A DNA stretch of 64,000 nt from WVYX01 sp039587315 (GTDB taxonomy: Bacteria > Gemmatimonadota > Gemmatimonadetes > Gemmatimonadales > GWC2-71-9), in assembly GCA_039587315.1 (NCBI GenBank), contig JBDHIS010000015.1:1-64000 (forward strand). Reading direction: 5' to 3'. Positions within the stretch are counted from its first letter, which is position 1; every line of letters begins with the position of its first letter. A program made the position numbers and the translations under genes. Positions 51,542-60,480 of the stretch are shown piece after piece. A model generated the notes under the pieces. That model ran no database searches. It was not told the origin of the DNA and saw nothing but the letters and a program-made list of their open reading frames with translations.

Positions 51542-52885
51542 ATGACGCAGCGCGTCGTGATTCTGGGGGCAGCCGGGCGGGACTTTCACAACTTCAACAC
51601 GTATTTCCGCAACAATTCCGACTTCGAGGTTGTGGCTTTCACTGCCACGCAGATCCCTGACATCGATGGGCGGCGCTATCCGCCCGACCTGGCTGGGGCT
51701 GACTACCCCGAGGGGATACCCATCGAGGCAGAGGACGATCTCGAGCGTCTGATCCGCGATCAGAAGGTGGACATAGCCGTCTTCAGCTACTCGGACGTGT
51801 CTCATGAGCAGGTGATGCACGTGGGCTCGCGCGCCATGGCCGCCGGTGCCGACTACATGCTGCTCGGGGCGCACCACACCATGGTGGATTCGAAGGTCCC
51901 GGTGGTCGCGGTTTGCGCGGCGCGCACCGGTGCGGGGAAGAGCCAGACCAGCCGACGGGTGGCGGAGGTTCTGCGCGAGATGGGCAAGCGGGTAGTGGTG
52001 GTGCGCCATCCGATGCCCTATGGGGACCTCACCAAGCAGGCTGTTCAGCGGTTCGCCGAGTTCGAGGACCTCGACAAGCACAATGTCACTATCGAGGAGC
52101 GCGAGGAGTACGAGCCGCACCTGAGTGCGGGCTCGGTCGTGTACGCCGGCGTCGACTACGAGCGCATCCTGCGGCAGGCGGAGCAGGAGGCGGACGTCGT
52201 GATCTGGGACGGCGGCAACAACGACATGCCGTTCTACACGCCGGATCTGCTCATCGTCGTAGTCGATCCGCATCGTCCCGACCACGCGGCACGCTACCAC
52301 CCTGGTGAGGTGAACGTCCGCATGGCGGACGTGGTCGTGATCAACAAGGTGGACACCGCCGGGTTGGAGGGCATCGAGACGGCGCGCCGCATCACGACCG
52401 AGCTCAACCCGAACGCGACCATCATCGAGGCGGCGAGCCCGATCTTCGTCGACGACGGCGACTACATTCGCGGCAAGCGTGTGTTGGTCGTCGAGGACGG
52501 CCCCACGCTGACACACGGTGAGATGTCCTACGGCGCCGGATGGGTGGCCGCGCGCCGCTACGGCGCAGCCGAGATCGTGGACCCGCGCGCCTTCGCCGTT
52601 GGCACGATCCGCGACACCTTCGAGAAGTACCCCACGACGGGTGCAGTGCTTCCGGCCATGGGATATGGCGACATGCAGACGGCCGAGCTGGCCGAGACGA
52701 TCAACAATGCCCCGGTAGACGCAGTCGTGGTCGCGACGCCCATAGATCTGCGCAGTCTGATCGAGATAGACAAGCCCGCGTTGCGGGTGCGCTACGAGTT
52801 GCAGGAGATCGGCCAGCCCACGCTCGCCGATGTGCTATCGAAGTTCGCCGACGCGGTCCGGCTGAGCGGGGAGCCGGCCGCCTAG
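51542..52885 (+). CDS. Cyclic 2,3-diphosphoglycerate synthetase-like GTPase (COG2403)
   Basis: A 447-residue predicted P-loop protein of the family that includes archaeal cyclic-2,3-diphosphoglycerate synthetase. An N-terminal Rossmann-like domain (VVILGAAGRDFHNFNTYFRNN, VDIAVFSYSDVSHEQVMHVGSRA) is followed by a nucleotide-binding domain with P-loop CAARTGAGKSQTSRR, VIWDGGNNDMPFY, and the base-recognition VVINKVD. The C-terminal part (GAVLPAMGYGDMQTAELAETINN) is typical. In methanogens the enzyme cyclises 2,3-bisphosphoglycerate. In bacteria the role is not established. It is followed after 39 bases by a phosphofructokinase gene, which supports a link to glycolytic intermediates. Confidence 0.82.
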   Translation: MTQRVVILGAAGRDFHNFNTYFRNNSDFEVVAFTATQIPDIDGRRYPPDLAGADYPEGIPIEAEDDLERLIRDQKVDIAVFSYSDVSHEQVMHVGSRAMAAGADYMLLGAHHTMVDSKVPVVAVCAARTGAGKSQTSRRVAEVLREMGKRVVVVRHPMPYGDLTKQAVQRFAEFEDLDKHNVTIEEREEYEPHLSAGSVVYAGVDYERILRQAEQEADVVIWDGGNNDMPFYTPDLLIVVVDPHRPDHAARYHPGEVNVRMADVVVINKVDTAGLEGIETARRITTELNPNATIIEAASPIFVDDGDYIRGKRVLVVEDGPTLTHGEMSYGAGWVAARRYGAAEIVDPRAFAVGTIRDTFEKYPTTGAVLPAMGYGDMQTAELAETINNAPVDAVVVATPIDLRSLIEIDKPALRVRYELQEIGQPTLADVLSKFADAVRLSGEPAA

Positions 52886-52924
52886 CCCGGCAGCGCGACG
52901 GGTGGCCGACCGCGAGGGGTGCAG

Positions 52925-54124
52925 ATGACGACTCTCAAGGGCACGATCGGGATACTGACCGGTGGCGGCGACGTACCCGGATTGAATCCGGCCATACGTG
53001 CCGTCACGGTTAGAGCCCTGCGTGAAGGCTACCGCGTGCTCGGGATCCGCCGCGGCTGGGCGGGGCTCGTGGACCTCATCCCCGCTCCCGACGCAGACAA
53101 CGGCGAGCACGTCCTGGAGCTCACCGAGGACGCGGTGAACCGCGCGGGGCGCACCGGCGGCACCTTCCTGCATACGTCGCGAACCAGACCGTCCCGACTT
53201 CCCAAGGCTCTGGTCCCCGACCATCTCCGGGACTCGTACGCGGACGAGGTCAATGACCTCACGCCCACCGTGCTGCAGAACCTCGAGTTCCTCGGCATCG
53301 ACTTCCTGATCCCGATCGGCGGCGACGACACGCTGACCTACGCGCAACGGCTCCACAACGAGGGAGTGAAGGTGGTCGCGGTGCCGAAGACGATGGACAA
53401 CGACGTCCCCGGCACCGATTACTGCATCGGGTTTTCCACCTGCGTGACTCGGACGATCGAGCTCACCCATCAATTGCGCACAACCGCCGGGTCACACGAG
53501 CGGTTTCTCGTGATCGAGGTTTTCGGGCGCTACGCGGGCTACACCGCGCTGCTGCCGACAATGGCAGGAGCGGCTGACCGCTGCGTGATTCCGGAGCACA
53601 GGTTCGAGATGGAGCAACTGTGCGAACTCCTCAGCTACGACCGGAACCGGAACCCGAGTAGTTATGCCGTGGCGCTCGTGTCGGAGGGCGCGCGGATGTC
53701 TGACGCCGACGCGATGACGTTCGAGGGCGAGGACCAGGATCAGTACGGACACAAGAAGCTGGGCGGGATCGGTGACCGGGTGGCGACCCTGCTCAAGGTC
53801 TGCTCGCCCAAGCACAATCGGGGCCGACGGGTGAACATAGTGAGCCAGCGGCTCGGCTATCTGGTGCGCTGCGGCGACCCCGACGCGCTGGACTCGATCG
53901 TTCCCATGGCGTTCGGCAACCTGGCGCTTGACCTCATCCTGTCGAACACGTCAGGGCGTCTGGTAAGCATCCGAAACGGCGTTTACGACAGCGTGCCAAT
54001 AGATGTCATCACGGGGCGTAAGAAGGTGATCGACGTCCAGAAGTACTACAACACGGAGCGGCTGCGACCGCGATACAAGACGCTGCTCCGCCAACCCCTC
54101 TTCATAATGACGAGCGATGTCTGA
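52925..54124 (+). CDS. PPi-dependent 6-phosphofructokinase
   Basis: A 399-residue PFK-family enzyme. GGGDVPGLNPAIR starts the fold. The donor site reads GGDD (residues 132-135), with Asp where ATP enzymes have Gly, and PKTMDND (K155, catalytic D158) where ATP enzymes have PGT; both are the accepted markers for pyrophosphate as phosphoryl donor. GFSTCVTRT and VEVFGRYAGY follow. The reaction is reversible, so it can serve glycolysis or gluconeogenesis. The start is ATG 52925 with GAGGGG at 5 bases; a GTG at 52919 overlaps that site. The stop overlaps the next ATG by 8 bases. Confidence 0.92.
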   Translation: MTTLKGTIGILTGGGDVPGLNPAIRAVTVRALREGYRVLGIRRGWAGLVDLIPAPDADNGEHVLELTEDAVNRAGRTGGTFLHTSRTRPSRLPKALVPDHLRDSYADEVNDLTPTVLQNLEFLGIDFLIPIGGDDTLTYAQRLHNEGVKVVAVPKTMDNDVPGTDYCIGFSTCVTRTIELTHQLRTTAGSHERFLVIEVFGRYAGYTALLPTMAGAADRCVIPEHRFEMEQLCELLSYDRNRNPSSYAVALVSEGARMSDADAMTFEGEDQDQYGHKKLGGIGDRVATLLKVCSPKHNRGRRVNIVSQRLGYLVRCGDPDALDSIVPMAFGNLALDLILSNTSGRLVSIRNGVYDSVPIDVITGRKKVIDVQKYYNTERLRPRYKTLLRQPLFIMTSDV

Positions 54125-54668
54125 TACCCTCCGCAAGCAAGTCGAGGAGCTCTGGCCCGAACTGGAGTGGATCGGGGATTCGGGGCTCAGAGAACAGGTA
54201 ACCGAGACGTGGATCAAGGCCTTCGAGCGCAGCCCGCTGGAGCCCGAAGATCTGCACAACATCCCCTTCACGCTGCTGGTGCCCAACTGCCCCGCGACGT
54301 TCATGGAGCACAAGCGGTGCGTGGTCCACGTCGCGCGGGATGGTGCCAAGGCGATGCAGTCGTTTCTCGGCAAGGCGCTCCAAATCGACACCGACACGGT
54401 GGTTGCGGGAGCGATACTCGCCGACGTTGGCAAGCTGCTCGAGTATGAGAAGGAGGGCGGCGTCACTCGGCAGAGCGAGCGCGGCAAGGCGCTGCGGCAC
54501 CCGTTCACGGGTGTGGCGCTCGCGCTGGAATGCGGCGTGCCGGATCAGGTTTGCCACATCATCGCGACGCATGCGGCCGAGGGCGACCTCGTGAAGCGAA
54601 GTACCGAGGCGTATATCGTGCACCACGCGGATTTCATGAGCTATCTACCGTTCAAGAACCTGACGTAG
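54117..54668 (+). CDS. HD-domain-like protein with degenerate HD dyad
   Basis: A 183-residue protein. The helical order of an HD hydrolase is kept: H71, ILADVGKLLEYE (A102-D103 in place of His-Asp), RHPFTGV (H128), CHIIATHA (H147, H152) and VHHADFMSY (H169, H170, D172). Only the first residue of the HD dyad is lost, so either a different metal site is used or it is a non-catalytic binder of a nucleotide or phosphate ligand. It overlaps the phosphofructokinase gene by 8 bases and lies 12 bases before the MmgE/PrpD gene, so it belongs to the same transcript. I do not recognise its function. Confidence 0.7.
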   Translation: MSDTLRKQVEELWPELEWIGDSGLREQVTETWIKAFERSPLEPEDLHNIPFTLLVPNCPATFMEHKRCVVHVARDGAKAMQSFLGKALQIDTDTVVAGAILADVGKLLEYEKEGGVTRQSERGKALRHPFTGVALALECGVPDQVCHIIATHAAEGDLVKRSTEAYIVHHADFMSYLPFKNLT

Positions 54669-54680
54669 CGGAGACTGTAG

Positions 54681-56057
54681 ATGACGGAGACGATCACGGC
54701 CACGATGGCCCGTTGGGCCACCGACCTCGCATACGATGATCTCGGGGAGCAGGCGATCCACGAGGCCAAGCGGTACCTGCTGGACTCCTTGGGGTGCGCA
54801 TTCGGAGGCTTTCGGCAGGAGGACGCCCGGATCGCCCTGGCGGTGCTGAACGAGATCGGGGGTGAGGGAAACGCGACCCTCATCGGCTCCGGCACGAAGA
54901 CCGATCCGGTTTCGGCATCGTTGGCCAACGCCTTGATGGTCCGGGTGATGGACTACAACGACATCTACTGGCAGCAGGACCCGTCGCACCCCTCGGACAT
55001 CATCCCCGCGGCGCTGGCGTGCGGTGAGCGGGCAGGCCGCAGCGGCACGGACTTGATAGTGGGCATCGTGCTGGGTCACGAGTTCGAGATGCGTCTCTGT
55101 GAGGCGGCCTTCCCGGGCATCCGTGAACGCGGTTGGCATCACGCGACTCTCACCGCCTTCGTATCGCCGATCGTGGCGTCCTGGATGCTGGGCCTCACCT
55201 GGGAGCAGTGCCAGCACGCGATCGGGATCTCGGCGTCGCGGCACTGTACGCTGGGAGCTGTGACGGCCGGCAAGCTCACCATGATGAAGAACACGGTGGA
55301 CCCGATGGCCACTCAGAGCGGCGTGCTCGCCGCGCTGCTCGCGGAGAAGGGCTACACCGGTCCGGAGCACGTGATCGACGGCAAGGAAGGGCTCGAGCAC
55401 TGTTACGGTCCCGAGTGGAAGCTGGACGTACTGGTCGCCGGGCTCGGCGACTCGTGGCGCATCGAGCGCTGCGGCATGAAGGCCTTCCCGACCGAAGCGC
55501 TCACCCACGCTCCCATATCGGCGGTGCTGGAAATAGTCATTGAGAACGACCTGGCCCCCGAGGCAGTGGAGAAGGTGAATATCCGTTCGCTCGCCCGCGC
55601 CGCGGACATCCTGGCTGATCCGTCGAAGTACGACCCGCGCAGCAAGGAGACGGCTGACCACAGCCTCCCCTACGTAATCGCGGCGGCGGTCGCCGACCGG
55701 CAGGTGACGCCGGCACAGTTCGAGCAGGAGAAGATCATGGACCCGCGCATCCGCGAGCAGCTGCACAAGGTGGAGGTGGTGGCGGATCCAGAGATCGAAG
55801 CGGTCTTCCCCAAGCTGCAGCGTGTGAAGGTGACGATTCACACGACCGACGGACGCGAGTTCACGAAGCAGCTCGACTACCCCAAGGGCGACCCGCGCAA
55901 CCCGTTGACCGATCAGGAAGTCGAGGAGAAGTTCGACGCGCTCGCGTCACCGGTGTTGTCCGACGACGCCCGCAAGCGGCTCAAGGATGCCGTGTGGGGT
56001 CTGGACAAGGTGGGATCAGTGGCGGAGTTGATGGACCTCTGCCGAGCGGACAAGTAA
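54681..56057 (+). CDS. MmgE/PrpD-family dehydratase
   Basis: A 458-residue protein of the family that contains 2-methylcitrate dehydratase (PrpD), cis-aconitate decarboxylase and iminodisuccinate epimerase. MARWATDLAYDDL, AKRYLLDSLGCAFGG, ANALMVRVMDYNDIYW, SHPSDIIPAALACGE and GHEFEMRLCE are the usual blocks; KLTMMKNTVDPMATQSGVLAALLAEKGYTGP and HSLPYVIAAA follow. It has no iron-sulphur cluster. Next to an aconitase-family gene it most simply dehydrates a citrate-type acid so that the aconitase can rehydrate it to the isomer, as PrpD and AcnB do in the methylcitrate cycle. Which citrate analogue is used cannot be told. Confidence 0.88.
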   Translation: MTETITATMARWATDLAYDDLGEQAIHEAKRYLLDSLGCAFGGFRQEDARIALAVLNEIGGEGNATLIGSGTKTDPVSASLANALMVRVMDYNDIYWQQDPSHPSDIIPAALACGERAGRSGTDLIVGIVLGHEFEMRLCEAAFPGIRERGWHHATLTAFVSPIVASWMLGLTWEQCQHAIGISASRHCTLGAVTAGKLTMMKNTVDPMATQSGVLAALLAEKGYTGPEHVIDGKEGLEHCYGPEWKLDVLVAGLGDSWRIERCGMKAFPTEALTHAPISAVLEIVIENDLAPEAVEKVNIRSLARAADILADPSKYDPRSKETADHSLPYVIAAAVADRQVTPAQFEQEKIMDPRIREQLHKVEVVADPEIEAVFPKLQRVKVTIHTTDGREFTKQLDYPKGDPRNPLTDQEVEEKFDALASPVLSDDARKRLKDAVWGLDKVGSVAELMDLCRADK

Positions 56058-56099
56058 CCTGAGGCGAAGGCCGGCAGGCTCCGGCCACCCGAGGTGACC

Positions 56100-58037
56100 A
56101 TGGGCCAAACGGCCGTAGAGAAGATCGCACAGGCGCACCTGGCGGAGGGACCCGACCGTCCGCTCCGCGCCGGTGACGTGGTGTCGCTGCGCCCGCGGCA
56201 CGTGATGACACATGACAATACCGCGGCGGTGATGAAGAAGTTCGTCGCGATCGGCGCGGCGAAGATCCACGATCCGCAACAACCCGTCTTCACGCTGGAC
56301 CACGACATTCAGAACACCTCCGAGAGCAATCTCGCCAAGTACCGGGATATCGAAGCCTTTGCCGGGGAGCAGGGCGTCGACTTCTATCCGGCCGGCATGG
56401 GAATCGGTCACCAGATCATGGTGGCTCACGGTTACGTGCTGCCAGGCTCCCTCGTGGTCGCGTCCGATTCACACTCGAACATGTACGGAGCGATGGGCGC
56501 GCTGGGGACCCCGGTCGTGCGAACCGACGCAGCCGCGATCTGGGCCACGGGCGAGTTCTGGTGGCAGATCCCGCGCTCGGTTCAGGTGGTGCTACGGGAC
56601 CGGCTGCGCGAGGGGGTGACCGGCAAGGACGTGATAGTCACGCTGTGCGGCCTCTACAACCAGGGTGAGGTTCTCAACGCCGCCGTGGAGTTCAGCGGAC
56701 CGGGCGTCGCCAGCCTGTCGATGGACGAGCGCCTGAGCATCTCCAACATGACGACGGAGTGGGGTGCACTTGTTGGGTGGTTCCCGGCCGACGCCACCAC
56801 GGTGGACTACCTGCGCCGCCGCCGGGACGTGATCGGGACGGACCGATATGGCGATGATGAGCTCGCGGGCTGGGAAGGGAGCCCACTGGCGCCGGACGAC
56901 GACGCCTCGTACGCGGCCCGCATCGAGTTCGACCTCTCGGCGGTGAGTCCGCACGTGTCGGGTCCGGACAGCGTTCAGGTGATGCGGTCGCTCGCAGACA
57001 TGGAGCGCGATCGTGTCGCGATCCAGAAGGCTTACCTCGTGTCGTGCGTGAACAGCCGTCTGGAGGACCTGGAGGCGGCGGCTGGAGTCCTCGAGGGGAA
57101 GAGGGTAGCCGAGGGCGTCGAATTCTATGTGTCCGCGGCGAGCAGGGAAGTCCAGGAAGACGCCGAGGCATCCGGGGCGTGGAGTCGGATCCTGGAAGCG
57201 GGCGCCATGCCGCTTCCGCCGGGGTGCGGTCCGTGCATCGGGTTGGGAGCCGGCTTGCTGGAGCCGGGTGAGGTGGGCATCTCGGCGACCAATCGGAATT
57301 TCAAGGGGCGAATGGGGTCCCGCGATGCGCAGTGCTTCCTCGCGAGTCCGGAGGTCGTCGCGGCGTCAGCGGTCGCCGGCTACATAACCGGCCCCCGTCC
57401 TACGGACGGTACGCTGCCGGAGCGGCGTTTCACGGAGCACGCCGCGCCCCGGGCTTCCGACGAGACCGTCGCAATTCAGGAGGGGTTCCCGGAGCACCTG
57501 CAGGGGCGGCTGGTATTCGTGCCGCAGGACAACCTCAACACGGACGGGATCTACGGCAAGGACTACACGTACCGTGACGGGATGACGCCTGAAGAAATGG
57601 CGCGTGTGGTGATGGAGAACTACGACCCCAAGTTCGCGGAGGCGACGCAGGCAGGTGACGTTCTCGTCGGCGGTCGCAACTTCGGCACGGGGTCCAGCAG
57701 GGAGCAGGCGGCGACGGCCCTGATGGCGAAAGGGATTGCGTTGGTGATCGCCGCCAGCTTTTCGCAGACTTACCTGCGCAACGCGTACAACAACGGCTTT
57801 CCCTGCATCGAGTGTCCCGAGCTCGTGTCCCGCGTCAAGGCCGAGCTCATCGATGCGGTGGCGTCCGGGGCGCCCACGATCATTCCCGGGGACGAGCTCG
57901 AGATAGATTTCACGCGCAGCACGGTGACGTTCAGAGGCGAGACGTTCGGTTTCGCGCCGTTGGGGTCGGTCCCGCAGTCGCTCGTGGTGGCTGAGGGAAT
58001 CGAGAACCTGGTGCGGCGCCGTTTGGAACTCGCCTGA
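56100..58037 (+). CDS. Aconitase-family hydratase closely resembling fungal homoaconitase (LYS4)
   Basis: A 645-residue single-chain aconitase-type protein. Near-colinear likeness to remembered yeast/fungal Lys4 runs through MTHDNTAAVMKKF, TLDHDIQNTSESNLAKY, DFYPAGMGIGHQ, ASDSHSNMYG, GTPVVRTDAAAIWATG, WWQIPRSVQV, GVTGKDVIVTLCGLYN and ISNMTTEWGAL. Cluster cysteines are in SCVNSR and GCGPC; the C-terminal swivel has GGRNFGTGSSREQA. It should hydrate a cis-aconitate analogue to the iso-acid. Homoaconitate is suggested by family likeness, but cis-aconitate or another analogue is possible. ATG 56100 follows GAGGTG; GTG 56094 lies inside that site. It lies 42 bases after the PrpD-like gene. Confidence 0.85.
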   Translation: MGQTAVEKIAQAHLAEGPDRPLRAGDVVSLRPRHVMTHDNTAAVMKKFVAIGAAKIHDPQQPVFTLDHDIQNTSESNLAKYRDIEAFAGEQGVDFYPAGMGIGHQIMVAHGYVLPGSLVVASDSHSNMYGAMGALGTPVVRTDAAAIWATGEFWWQIPRSVQVVLRDRLREGVTGKDVIVTLCGLYNQGEVLNAAVEFSGPGVASLSMDERLSISNMTTEWGALVGWFPADATTVDYLRRRRDVIGTDRYGDDELAGWEGSPLAPDDDASYAARIEFDLSAVSPHVSGPDSVQVMRSLADMERDRVAIQKAYLVSCVNSRLEDLEAAAGVLEGKRVAEGVEFYVSAASREVQEDAEASGAWSRILEAGAMPLPPGCGPCIGLGAGLLEPGEVGISATNRNFKGRMGSRDAQCFLASPEVVAASAVAGYITGPRPTDGTLPERRFTEHAAPRASDETVAIQEGFPEHLQGRLVFVPQDNLNTDGIYGKDYTYRDGMTPEEMARVVMENYDPKFAEATQAGDVLVGGRNFGTGSSREQAATALMAKGIALVIAASFSQTYLRNAYNNGFPCIECPELVSRVKAELIDAVASGAPTIIPGDELEIDFTRSTVTFRGETFGFAPLGSVPQSLVVAEGIENLVRRRLELA

Positions 58038-58076
58038 GCTGACAACTGGTTCAAACACTGGAGGAAGAAGTCGAAG

Positions 58077-59261
58077 ATGGCCAAGTACACGGTGGTGACG
58101 ATGCCGGGCGACGGAATCGGCCAGACGGTCTTGCCCGAGGCGGTGCGGGTCCTGGAGAAGGTCGGATTCGACGCCGACTACGTGCACGCGGATATCGGAT
58201 GGGACTTCTGGATCAACGAGGGGAACCCACTCCCCGAGCGGACGATCGAGCTCCTGAGGCAGCACAAGCTGGGGCTGTTCGGCGCCATCACGTCGAAACC
58301 GAAGCGGGAAGCCGCCAAGGAGCTGAAGCCCGAGCTGCAAGGGCAGGGTCACGAGTACTTCAGCCCGATCGTGGCGATGCGGCAGCTCTTCAACCTCGAC
58401 GTGTGCATCCGGCCGTGCCGGTCGTTCAAGGGGAATCAGCTCAACTTCGTGCGGCAGAAGGGCGGCGGTGGGTACGAGGAGCCGAAGGTCGACGCAGTGG
58501 TGTTCCGCCAGAACACCGAGGGACTATACTGCGGCATCGAGTGGACGAACCCGCCACAGGTGGTCCGCAACGCCCTCGGTATGCACGCCAAATACAAGAT
58601 CTTTGCCGACACGCCGAGCGAGGACCTCGCGATCTCGATGCGTCTGTTCACGCGCAAGGCGTGCCGCCGCATCGTGGGGGCCGCGTTCGAGTACGCCAAG
58701 AAGTACGGCTACAAGTCCGTCACGATTTGCGAGAAGCCGAACGTGTTGCGCGAGACGTCCGGCATGATGGAGGAAGTGGCGCGAGAGGTAAAGGCGGACT
58801 ACCCGGACATCGAGCATTGGTCGACCAACATCGACGCCCAAATGATGTGGCTCACCAAGAACCCGGAGGATTACGGGGTGCTGGTGGCGGGGAACATGTT
58901 CGGCGACATTATCTCGGACGCGTTCGCCGGTCTGGTTGGCGGACTGGGCTTCGCGTGTTCCGGTAACATCGGCGACGAAGTGGCGGTCTTCGAGCCGACC
59001 CACGGATCGGCGCCGAAATACCAGGAGCTGGATCCGCCCATCGTCAACCCGATCGCGATGTTCCTGAGCGGAGCGATGCTGCTCGACCACGTGGGTGAGA
59101 CCGACAAGGCCGCGGCCATTCGCGAGGCAGTAGCAAGGGTGGTGGAGGACGGCAAGGTGCGCACCTACGACATGATGCGTATTCCGGGTGGACCCAAGGC
59201 GATCGCGAGCGGTGCGGCCACGACGATCCAATTGACGGACGCGGTCATCGCGGCTCTCTGA
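58077..59261 (+). CDS. Isocitrate/homoisocitrate/isopropylmalate dehydrogenase family enzyme
   Basis: A 394-residue β-decarboxylating dehydrogenase. MPGDGIGQTVLPEAVRV starts it. The substrate loop is FSPIVAMRQLFNLDVCIRP: S96 and R102 match isocitrate dehydrogenase, but Ile98 stands where E. coli Icd has the conserved Asn. R112, R144 and Y151 (RQNTEGLY) follow, and the metal aspartates are D277 and D281 (NMFGDIISDAFAGL). HGSAPKY (309-315) carries the Lys-Tyr typical of NADP use. It should oxidise and decarboxylate isocitrate or a homologue, or carboxylate in reverse. A GGAGGAAG site precedes it, 39 bases after the aconitase gene. Confidence 0.87.
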   Translation: MAKYTVVTMPGDGIGQTVLPEAVRVLEKVGFDADYVHADIGWDFWINEGNPLPERTIELLRQHKLGLFGAITSKPKREAAKELKPELQGQGHEYFSPIVAMRQLFNLDVCIRPCRSFKGNQLNFVRQKGGGGYEEPKVDAVVFRQNTEGLYCGIEWTNPPQVVRNALGMHAKYKIFADTPSEDLAISMRLFTRKACRRIVGAAFEYAKKYGYKSVTICEKPNVLRETSGMMEEVAREVKADYPDIEHWSTNIDAQMMWLTKNPEDYGVLVAGNMFGDIISDAFAGLVGGLGFACSGNIGDEVAVFEPTHGSAPKYQELDPPIVNPIAMFLSGAMLLDHVGETDKAAAIREAVARVVEDGKVRTYDMMRIPGGPKAIASGAATTIQLTDAVIAAL

Positions 59262-59277
59262 TGCGGGAGGCGGCAGC

Positions 59278-60480
59278 ATGAGTCAGCGGGGTGAGTCGGG
59301 CATGCAGGGAGACGACGTACGGTCCGACTGCCACGTCGTGATCGAGTCGCGCGCGGCTGGGGGTCTCAAGGTAGACATGACCTCCAAGGTCGAGGCGTTC
59401 TACGGCACGTCGATTCGGGAGGCGATCGACGATGTGCTGGGCACGTTGGGCGCCGAACACGCCGAGGTCTCGGTGGAGGACAAGGGGGCGCTGCCGTTCG
59501 TGCTCGAGGCGCGCATCGAGGTGGCGGCACGCCGCGCCGGAGTGCAACTCAAGGGCGACGCGCGCCCAGAGCGCACCGTCTCCGGCCCCCGCACCACGCG
59601 GGACCGGCTGCGGCGCTCCCGCCTCTACCTACCCGGTAACGAACCCAAGTTCATGGTCAATGCGGGACTGCACGGTCCGGACGGGGTGATTCTCGACCTC
59701 GAGGATTCGGTTCACCCCGGCGAGAAGGACAGCGCCCGAGTCCTGGTGCGCAACGCCCTGCGGTGCGTGGACTTCGCTGGTGCCGAGCGAATGGTACGGA
59801 TCAACCAACTCCCGCTCGGTCTCGAGGACCTCGAGATGCTGGTTCCCGAATCGCCGGACCTGGTCCTGATTCCGAAGGTAGAGGATCCGCGGCAGGTGCT
59901 GCAGGTACAGGCGCAGATCGAACAGGTCCAACACGAGTCCGGCGGGAGCGATCCCATCTGGTTGATGCCGATCCTGGAATCGGCGCTGGGAATCGAGAAC
60001 GCTTTCGCGATTGCCAAGGCGACCGACACGGTAGTCGCGGTCACTATCGGGCTCGAGGATTATACGGCGGACCTCGGCGTGGCGAAGACGGCCGAGGGCG
60101 CCGAGTCGTTGTACGCGCGGATGCGGCTCGTGAATGCCGCGCGGGCGGCCGGTGTGCAGGCCATCGACTCCGTTTACGGAGACGTGGGTGACATGGACGG
60201 GCTGCGTGCGTGGGGCGAGCGCTCCCGTGCCATGGGCTTCGACGGCATGGGCTGCATCCATCCGCGGCAGATCGGGCCGATCCACGATTCCTTCGCGCCG
60301 AGCGTGGCGGAGATCGAAAAGGCGCTCAGAGTGGTGGCCGCGTTCGAGGAAGCCGAGGCGAAGGGACTGGGCGTCGTGAGCCTCGGCACGCGGATGATCG
60401 ATCCGCCGGTCGTACTCCGCGCCCAGCACATCGTGGCGCTTGCGCGGCAAACGGGCCGGCTTCCGGAGGGAGTGCGATGA
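59278..60480 (+). CDS. citDE: Fused citrate lyase acyl-carrier (CitD) and beta (CitE) subunits
   Basis: A 400-residue fusion. Residues 14-95 match CitD: S16 aligns with the serine that carries the phosphoribosyl-dephospho-CoA group, and VEAFYGTSIREAIDDVLG and VSVEDKGALPFVLEARIEVA follow. Residues 110-395 are CitE, an HpcH/HpaI-type TIM barrel: RSRLYLPGNEPKFMVNAG, GVILDLEDSVHPGEKDSAR (E142, D143), GLEDYTADLGV. CitE cleaves the acyl-carrier-bound citryl ester to acetyl-carrier and oxaloacetate; the true substrate here may be an analogue. The citF ATG overlaps its stop (ATGA). No citC, citX or citG gene for activation of the carrier is in the window. Confidence 0.9.
   Translation: MSQRGESGMQGDDVRSDCHVVIESRAAGGLKVDMTSKVEAFYGTSIREAIDDVLGTLGAEHAEVSVEDKGALPFVLEARIEVAARRAGVQLKGDARPERTVSGPRTTRDRLRRSRLYLPGNEPKFMVNAGLHGPDGVILDLEDSVHPGEKDSARVLVRNALRCVDFAGAERMVRINQLPLGLEDLEMLVPESPDLVLIPKVEDPRQVLQVQAQIEQVQHESGGSDPIWLMPILESALGIENAFAIAKATDTVVAVTIGLEDYTADLGVAKTAEGAESLYARMRLVNAARAAGVQAIDSVYGDVGDMDGLRAWGERSRAMGFDGMGCIHPRQIGPIHDSFAPSVAEIEKALRVVAAFEEAEAKGLGVVSLGTRMIDPPVVLRAQHIVALARQTGRLPEGVR

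Noticed and set aside
51373..51660. Small open frame ahead of the cDPG-synthetase-like gene
   Set aside because: It overlaps the start of a well-supported gene, has no Shine-Dalgarno, and its composition is that of random GC-rich DNA.
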